From Augochlora pura (taxonomy: Eukaryota; Arthropoda; Insecta; Hymenoptera; Halictidae), in contig NC_135776.1 in the NCBI RefSeq assembly GCF_028453695.1, forward strand, positions 11,540,663 through 11,604,662: a DNA stretch of 64,000 bases. Direction: 5' to 3'. A program made the position numbers and the translations under genes. Positions 58,222-64,000 of this stretch are shown here, piece after piece (the stretch's first letter is position 1; the number at the start of each line of letters is the position of its first letter). The notes under the pieces are model-generated. The model saw only the letters and a list, made by a program, of their open reading frames with translations, was not told the origin of the DNA and did not search any database.

Positions 58222-58442
58222 ACAGGGTGTAACAAAATTATTGCAACTCCGGGAAATGAGGGATTCCTGAGGCCATTTCGAATAATCATTTCCTTTGCAA
58301 AAGTGCAATCCGCGGCTTTTTTAACGAGTTATTAATGAAAAACAGTAACGAATGTGAGACAAGTGCGCGAGAATTCAACTTACTTGAAATGGCCACAGGA
58401 ATCCCTCATTTCTTGGATTTACAATAATTTGGTACACCCTGC
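58222..58442. mobile_element. MITE with ~62-bp terminal inverted repeats
   Basis: The left end reads cagggtgtaacaaaattatt, then gggaaatgagggattcctga, ggccatttcgaa. The complement of the right end reads cagggtgtaccaaattattg, agaaatgagggattcctgt, ggccatttcaag, about 85 percent identical by eye. The interior (tttcctttgcaaaagtg, acgagttattaatgaaaaa) matches arms of the 22371 element, but the right-arm equivalent is missing, implying an internal deletion. No transposase. Confidence 0.85.
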
Positions 58443-58919
58443 ACATGACAGTGAGGGCGTTATACGTGAATCAATATAACGAGTTCTCAATTATTATGAA
58501 TTTATTTCCAATACAGGACTAACTCGTGGTCTTTGTACTACGCCGTGTTACCTCACCGAAAAACAAAAACCGACTGGAGCCACTTTCGTTGCTTCAACTT
58601 GAAACAATTAAAAGAATCGAATACAATATTATATCAAATATGATTTAACAATATGATATAAAACTAGACAAAAGTTAATTTCCACCAGTTTTACTTTAAA
58701 TGGATCAATTGTTAATATGTTATGCTCTTGAGCGGCAAACCCGAAACTTTATTTTACTTATCGATACGAAGAAAAAGAATACGTAACTTAAGTAGAATAA
58801 TGAATGCGACATTGTTTGCAAGAACTTTTTCATCATAGAACGCTAAAATCTACATTCCCGATAATAAAACTATGAGATCGTCTCTCTTCGAGTTTAACTC
58901 TTTCGTTACTGCTGACGAC
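58443..58919. other. AT-rich noncoding stretch
   Basis: No gene. A family D-like left end (ttaactctttcgttactgct, then gacgactatattcgg) starts at 58894. Confidence 0.4.
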
Positions 58920-59190
58920 TATATTCGGGATATAATACTGTATACATATAATATACGTAATATAATAGAATAAAATAGAATAGAATATAATTCAATAAAA
59001 TACTATAAAATAGAATAGAATACAATTCAATAAAATAATATGAAATAGAATAGAATACAATTATACAATACAAAATAATGTAATATACGACTATATAATA
59101 TAAAATAATTATAATATAAGGCTATATAACATAAGATAATTACAATATAAGACTATATAATATTAGATAATGATAATATAAGACTACAAA
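58920..59190. repeat. AT-rich tandem words (aatagaatacaattcaat)
   Basis: Degenerate head-to-tail repeats, first of tagaatacaattcaataaaa and then of aatataagactatataat. No gene. Confidence 0.75.
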
Positions 59191-60940
59191 TGATTTGTTC
59201 CATGGCGTCATTCTAGCGAAATGGACTACCATAACGAAACTGTTAACAAATACCAAAATCATCTATTCCAAATAAAAAACTAATTCAAATCTTCTATCTC
59301 GAAAACCTTCACCCTTTCCACTCAAAAATGACAAACTGAAAGATAAGACGGGTCGTCCATATACGCATTACAACACCATTGCATTAACGATGCATAGCGT
59401 AAACAGGCAGGATCGGCATTTGCTCGGCGAGACGTTGATCCAACGATGATCTCTTGAATCAGGTGACTCGGATCAGATCGATCGTGTGCACCGAAAATCT
59501 TCGGTAAACCCTTGGCAGTCTGCGGATAACCATTTTGCTGTCTACTTTTTCTCTCTATCTCTCTATCTCTCTCTCTCTCGTTCGCTCGAACGCTCTCCGC
59601 GCCTCTTCGCATTGATTGTTGCTATTCTCGCGCGGGAGCTATCCGCTTTCACATAGCCACGCATCGGGATCAGATACTGCCATGAATTACTGCCGCTTAT
59701 ACGCCTTGAGTGGCGCCATATATCAACGGACGTGCCCCGTTCCTTTCCCAGATTGTGTATTGGAAAATATGGCGTGTCCATGTCGAACATGATGAAGAGC
59801 CTTCGGACGGGGGTGCGCACAATGTTCGTAGGTAATACCTCATAATCATTATGCATTACTCCGATATCTGGCCCGTGGCTGAAATTACAGGCACGGTCCA
59901 AGTGTTGCGCCACTTGCACTACTAGGCGGTGCAATACTCCGTTGAATGAACCGAGAATGGTGACCATGGCTTTAAAAATCCGAGAATGATTTAACCTTTT
60001 GCATAGCTTCTTATGCGTGATGAGATATATGTATGATTTGTCCATCTATGTAGATATATACATGTGTATATGCCATATATTAATTCTATTTATTTCGAAC
60101 AGAGGTAAAGAAACTTAATTATTTAATTACTTAATAACTTTAAATTAATTTAACTTAACTTAATAGTTAATTTTTACTCATAATTTTACTTAGAATTTAA
60201 CTTATAATTTTGATTATAATTTTAACTTACTAATTATTTGGCTACTTAATAAATTAAGTAACCAAATAATTAAATTCCTATACTCTTAAATTTATTTAAT
60301 ACTAATTATTAAATGAATTTAATTTAAACTTATCCGATTCAATAAAATCGGATAATTGGTTTCCAAAAGATGAATTCGTTGAATTGTAAAATATCATTTC
60401 CAGGAAAGCATTATACATGTACAGAGATAATACAAACTACACGGCAGAGATAGAATACCCGAAGACCAATAAACAGTACAATAATAAACGGCCCATGGTG
60501 GTCCTTAACAAATTACCTTCGTTTAATCAGTAACTGCGCAATCGCTTATGCGAGACGAAGAAAAGACCAACGAACCATGAAGTATCGTTCCGACTCTCGT
60601 GCACCGCTGCAGCAATAATTACATTAACATTTATTAAATCGGCGCAGAGTTCGTTCGCAATTAAAACCGGTCCCATATTTCGTTGGTCGTTGGTACAAAG
60701 TGTTGCTGCTAAATTAATTTATAGATTTCTCGAGCAAAATATATCGGATACAAGCATTCTCTTTCAAATGAAATTGACTCGAACGGGCCGCGCGAGAGTT
60801 AGAATTCCCTCGTCCCTGTTATTTTCGCAAATTAAATCTTACCCGGCAGACACCGTCCAAACTAACTTTCTGCTGTCGAATAATAGTTTAGAGGAGAGGG
60901 AAGAGCGATGCAAAAATTGAGACAGATTCACTGCAACCCC
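59191..60940. other. Noncoding stretch
   Basis: (CTCTCTAT)n/(CT)n at about 59549-59579. The 160-codon minus frame at 59563-60045 resembles no known protein, and its end is a translation of the CT repeat. 60100-60340 is AT simple sequence of taattaac/tttaactta words. No exon recognised. Confidence 0.35.
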
Positions 60941-61002
60941 CTTTGCTCCCTTTCTCTTTCTCCCTTTCTTCCTTTCTTTCTCTCTCTCTCTCTCTTCCTC
61001 TT

Positions 61003-61033
<31 letters not shown>

Positions 61034-61092
61034 CTCTCTCTTCCTCTTTTTCTCTTTCTCTTTCTCTCTTTCTCTGTCTCATCTCTCTCTTA
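60941..61092. repeat. Pyrimidine (TC/CTTT) microsatellite
   Basis: 150 bp of tctctc, ctttctc and cctcttttt words, roughly duplicated (the ctctctctctcttcctcttt block appears twice). Confidence 0.95.
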
Positions 61093-61101
61093 ATTTGTTC
61101 C

Positions 61102-61310
61102 TTAACTCTTTACCGACCGTAGCCTCTGAATCGGTTTTCATGGCAACCAATACTTTTCTATCTATAATTGAGGTATTATTATATAATTTCTTTTAGTGTT
61201 AGATACCTTTCGAGATGAATAAATCAAGTAAAATAAAATAAATAAAATAGATAAGTGAGAACAGGTTATAATATTAAAGTTTCAGAGCAGTATGATATTC
61301 TCAATTCCGC
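61102..61310 (+). mobile_element. Family C MITE, partial
   Basis: Starts ttaactctttaccgaccgt, agcctctgaatcgg. The interior matches 33225-33320 over gaggtattattatataattt and ttagataccttt. The right end is not found. Confidence 0.55.
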
Positions 61311-62269
61311 GCAATCTGTTCCTCTTTCATTGCATATTACAGTTAAACATCAGATATTCGCTTAAGCATAATTAATGGCTTGTTGATTCTATTCATTTGT
61401 TGCGAGCCCGTCTATCTGCAATTGTTCTTGTAAGAAATTCATTGTGAACCGACGTACTTTTGTTATCTGGATCTTGATACAGTCCGCGCCACCGGTTACA
61501 CAAAAGTTCTTTATTTGACCAAATATCTGCAGTCCAACAATTAAATATCAATGGCGAGTTCAATATGGATAGTCGTATCATAAAAACGCTTAAATAGAAA
61601 TAAAAGTGTAATTGGACGTACACCGTAGGAAGATCGAAAATGTGCTAAATTGAAAGAAAATTAGTTAACTCTGTTTGGAATGGATACGTACAGTGACATT
61701 CACGGATTTCTGCACGTCTTCCACCGAACACAATATTTAGCGAAGCTGTCGGAAAATAATAAAAAGGACGCGAGGCAGTGGATCCCGATAAATAGGTATA
61801 TTTCAAACTGTGCAAAACGAGATGCTTGCGGTTGCAACAACGGATGACGATATTCTGGTTAGACTTGGTCAGTACGCTAAAAATCTAAACGCAAAATAGC
61901 CCTCCGCCATTTACTAAACAATAGTGGAACACTGGTCCCGCCAATTAGAAAGAATTGAGATGGACCGTCGAACGGCGGCCTGCGCGGGCTTAGATCGCAT
62001 TAAAAGAGATTAACTATTAACAATTAACGATTGCTGCATTATAGTTCTCATAAATTGTTATAGATTAGTTACAATAAATAAAGAGTTATAATCGTTAATC
62101 ATTAATCACATTACTTTTCGCCTGACACTGATTGGTAGATTTTTCATCATAAATTCATGAAACAATACTATCATCGTTTGTAATTTTGTGTTTTTGATTG
62201 TTCTTATCTATTGTCATCCGTTTTATGATAATCCGTTTTATGATATCGCGTTGGTCACACTTTTCAAAG
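61311..62269. other. Noncoding stretch
   Basis: No gene or clear repeat recognised. Confidence 0.35.
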
Positions 62270-62470
62270 CGGGCTATGATTTTCAAGGTTATGTCGTGAT
62301 TATGTCAAAATTATATCAAGCTTATGTCAAGAGTATATCAAGGTTATGTCAATATTTTATCAAGAATGTATCAAGATTATGTCAAAAGCATATCAAGGTT
62401 ATGTCAATATTATGTCAAGAGTATATCAAGGTTATGTCCAAATTATATCAAAGTCATATCAAAGTTGTAA
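62270..62470 (+). repeat. Minisatellite of TTATGTCAA/TATATCAAG words
   Basis: Degenerate units of about 15-18 bp: aggttatgtcaa, gagtatatcaagg, attatgtcaaaa. Similar words occur at 41.6 kb and, in the opposite sense, 28.9 kb. The Tyr/Gln/Ser-rich plus frames here are repeat translations. Confidence 0.85.
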
Positions 62471-63161
62471 TTTTAATAATTTTGTGATTTTGTTATTCAT
62501 CATGTTCGGTTTCAGTAGGAATTGTGTTGTCGTTTATATCGTTTTGTATTTTATGCCAGTAAGTTATTATGTAATTGATTTGCTTCTATCTGAACATCTC
62601 ATTCAACGTTAGTGTATCTTTTTTCGCTTTCATACGCACTGTAAACGTAAATCGTTTGTGTGCTGTGTACTGGTGCTACGAATACAATGTAATGTATGTA
62701 AGTATTTCTTATACTACTTCTTATTAGCTTCCTGGCTTGTGGTTATTAAGGAGACTATGGAAAATGTCGTCGAACAAATCGTGCTCGAAACCGAACGGAA
62801 AGATGAGACGACCATACGCGTCGCAAAAAGTAGAATTCTATATAATTCTTACCGCAATTTAGTCAACCGATGTGTTGAAACGATGAAAACTGAAAGAAAT
62901 CGCATAGGGTTGCAACGGCGTTAAAAATAGCATAGTAAAACGAAAGCACAAATCTAATCAGTGTTTGCACTTGCATTATTTATTTGAATTTACGAAACTT
63001 AAGACGATATAGAATATTGGAAAAGTCGAAAGCAATATTAAAATTATGCAAGAGACATGTAAAAAATTTCATTTTAATTTATTATGTACAATATTTTCAA
63101 ATAGATACTAAAGAGGCTTTGAAAAATGGCGTCGACCATATCGACGCAACCTACATCCAAA
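62471..63161. other. Stretch with short open frames, possible transposase debris
   Basis: Plus frames at 62658-62924 and 62984-63205 are open. The first has a charged helix-like stretch (ILYNSYRNLVNRCVETMKTE) vaguely like the C-terminus of Tc1/mariner-type transposases. The similarity is too weak for a call. The second frame runs into the mariner-type end at 63164. Confidence 0.2.
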
Positions 63162-63163
63162 TA

Positions 63164-63376
63164 TTAGGTTTACCAGAAAGTTCTGTCCGTTTGTTACGTG
63201 AATGAAAATAATGAATTATTCGTAGAGTTAATGATATTTATTGTACAATATAATTTCTGTCGTTACTTATGACCTCTTTGGATCTTTATGATCTAAAAAG
63301 TACAATTTTTCAAAAAGATATATACGATATATCGAAAAATAAAATGACATCGGACAGAATTTTCCGGTAGACCTAA
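63164..63376. mobile_element. Mariner-type MITE, 213 bp
   Basis: The left end is ttaggtttaccagaaagttc, tgtccg; the complement of the right end is ttaggtctaccggaaaattc, tgtccg. These are inverted repeats of about 26 bp with three mismatches. TA dinucleotides at 63162-63163 and 63377-63378 fit the TA target duplication of Tc1/mariner elements. No transposase inside. Confidence 0.85.
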
Positions 63377-64000
63377 TATAAACACGAGAGGGATTACCAT
63401 ATACGCGTCGCGACAATGTTAACATTATAAAAATATAAAAATGTTTACGATCGAATGACCAGACGGTAACTTGTTAGCAAACTGCGTTAGGATCGGAGGG
63501 TCTATTTGGTCGATCGGAGGGTTAATTTGGGCGCAATGAAACCTCCTGAGCATCCCCAAGCGGATCACCGATACGAACGAGGTATACCTGGCGGATAAAA
63601 GGGGTGGCTCCCGTGGCGCGGAGAGTTCTAAGTCAGATTTTCATTTAGCGGTATCAGGGCCACGTCCGACACCATTGATTGGTGGCATCGTTCCAAATTA
63701 CCCTTTAAGCCATATCCCATCAGTGACGCTGGATTGTTCACTTTTCCCGGCGCAGGCCGATCAGTTTTTACGTCCCGGGCATCGCGGCCAACGAGTGACG
63801 TGTAATTTCTCTCGACGTTTCGCCGTTTGCTCGGCGAAAAAGTGACAGCGGGCTACGTCAAAGTTCCGCTGCATGAACACTGCGATAGTGTGCTCCTCTC
63901 TAAATCCTACACCGACGCCCACACCCTCCGTCCGACCAGCTGGCACTTTCAATCCGTTTGATTGAACGAAATTCGGATCGACGTCGAGACACCGTAGAAA
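63377..64000. other. GC-rising sequence to window end
   Basis: 63480-64000 is GC-rich with no recognised exon. A possible tandem of gatcggagggt words occurs at about 63492-63525. Confidence 0.35.

Noticed and set aside
59563..60045. 160-codon minus-strand frame
   Set aside because: No recognisable domain; the C-terminal part is a translation of a CT microsatellite.
62658..63205. Possible transposase C-terminus or host gene exons
   Set aside because: Similarity is limited to a general charged-helix pattern; the second frame overlaps a mariner-type inverted repeat.

Overview
The window looks like nuclear DNA of an insect, most likely a hymenopteran such as a bee. It is AT-rich sequence broken by GC-rich islands that keep their CpG dinucleotides. 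One exon has canonical GT-AG splice sites, a Jockey-type non-LTR retrotransposon is present, and TTAA-flanked short DNA transposons are numerous. The assignment to Hymenoptera is an inference from composition and repeat style; no single gene proves it. A 100-base run of N at 42835-42934 marks an assembly gap.

Host coding content is very sparse. The only host exon I recognise is on the minus strand at 39657-39834. It encodes part of a TMTC (transmembrane and TPR repeat-containing O-mannosyltransferase) protein, so much of the surrounding sequence may be long intron. A short decayed coding stretch at 14058-14234 has weak resemblance to the LC8 dynein light chain family.

The most complete gene-bearing unit is a Jockey-like retrotransposon at 23295-26781. 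It has a 12-bp target-site duplication, an unusually short ORF1 (156 residues, two zinc knuckles), an intact 894-residue endonuclease/reverse transcriptase ORF2 that starts two bases after the ORF1 stop, and a 25-base poly(A) tail. A decayed 3' end of a related element lies on the minus strand at 5460-6090.

The rest is mostly repeats. From 16.6 to 20.6 kb, TTAA-type miniature elements (family A) are interrupted by three LTR insertions (16827-18268, 18427-18975, 19234-19607), each with its own 4-5 bp target duplication, one imperfect. Family A also occurs at 28.6, 30.1, 32.3, 44.8, 48.4, 48.8, 49.8 and 54.1 kb. The 54.1 kb copy sits in a tandem repeat whose neighbouring unit preserves the uninterrupted TTAA site. 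Further TTAA families are B (27.3, 49.1 kb), C (33, 39, 61 kb) and D (46.6, 50.9 kb). Long-inverted-repeat elements with CAGGGT-type tips occur at 22.4 and 58.2 kb, and a mariner-type miniature element at 63.2 kb. A 0.7-kb direct duplication (4.6 and 11.1 kb), an inverted duplication (30.1 and 32.3 kb) and many minisatellites (7.6, 15.2, 31.3, 38.6, 52.5, 53.2, 55.5, 62.3 kb) fill most of the remainder. I see no convincing tRNA, rRNA or CRISPR array.
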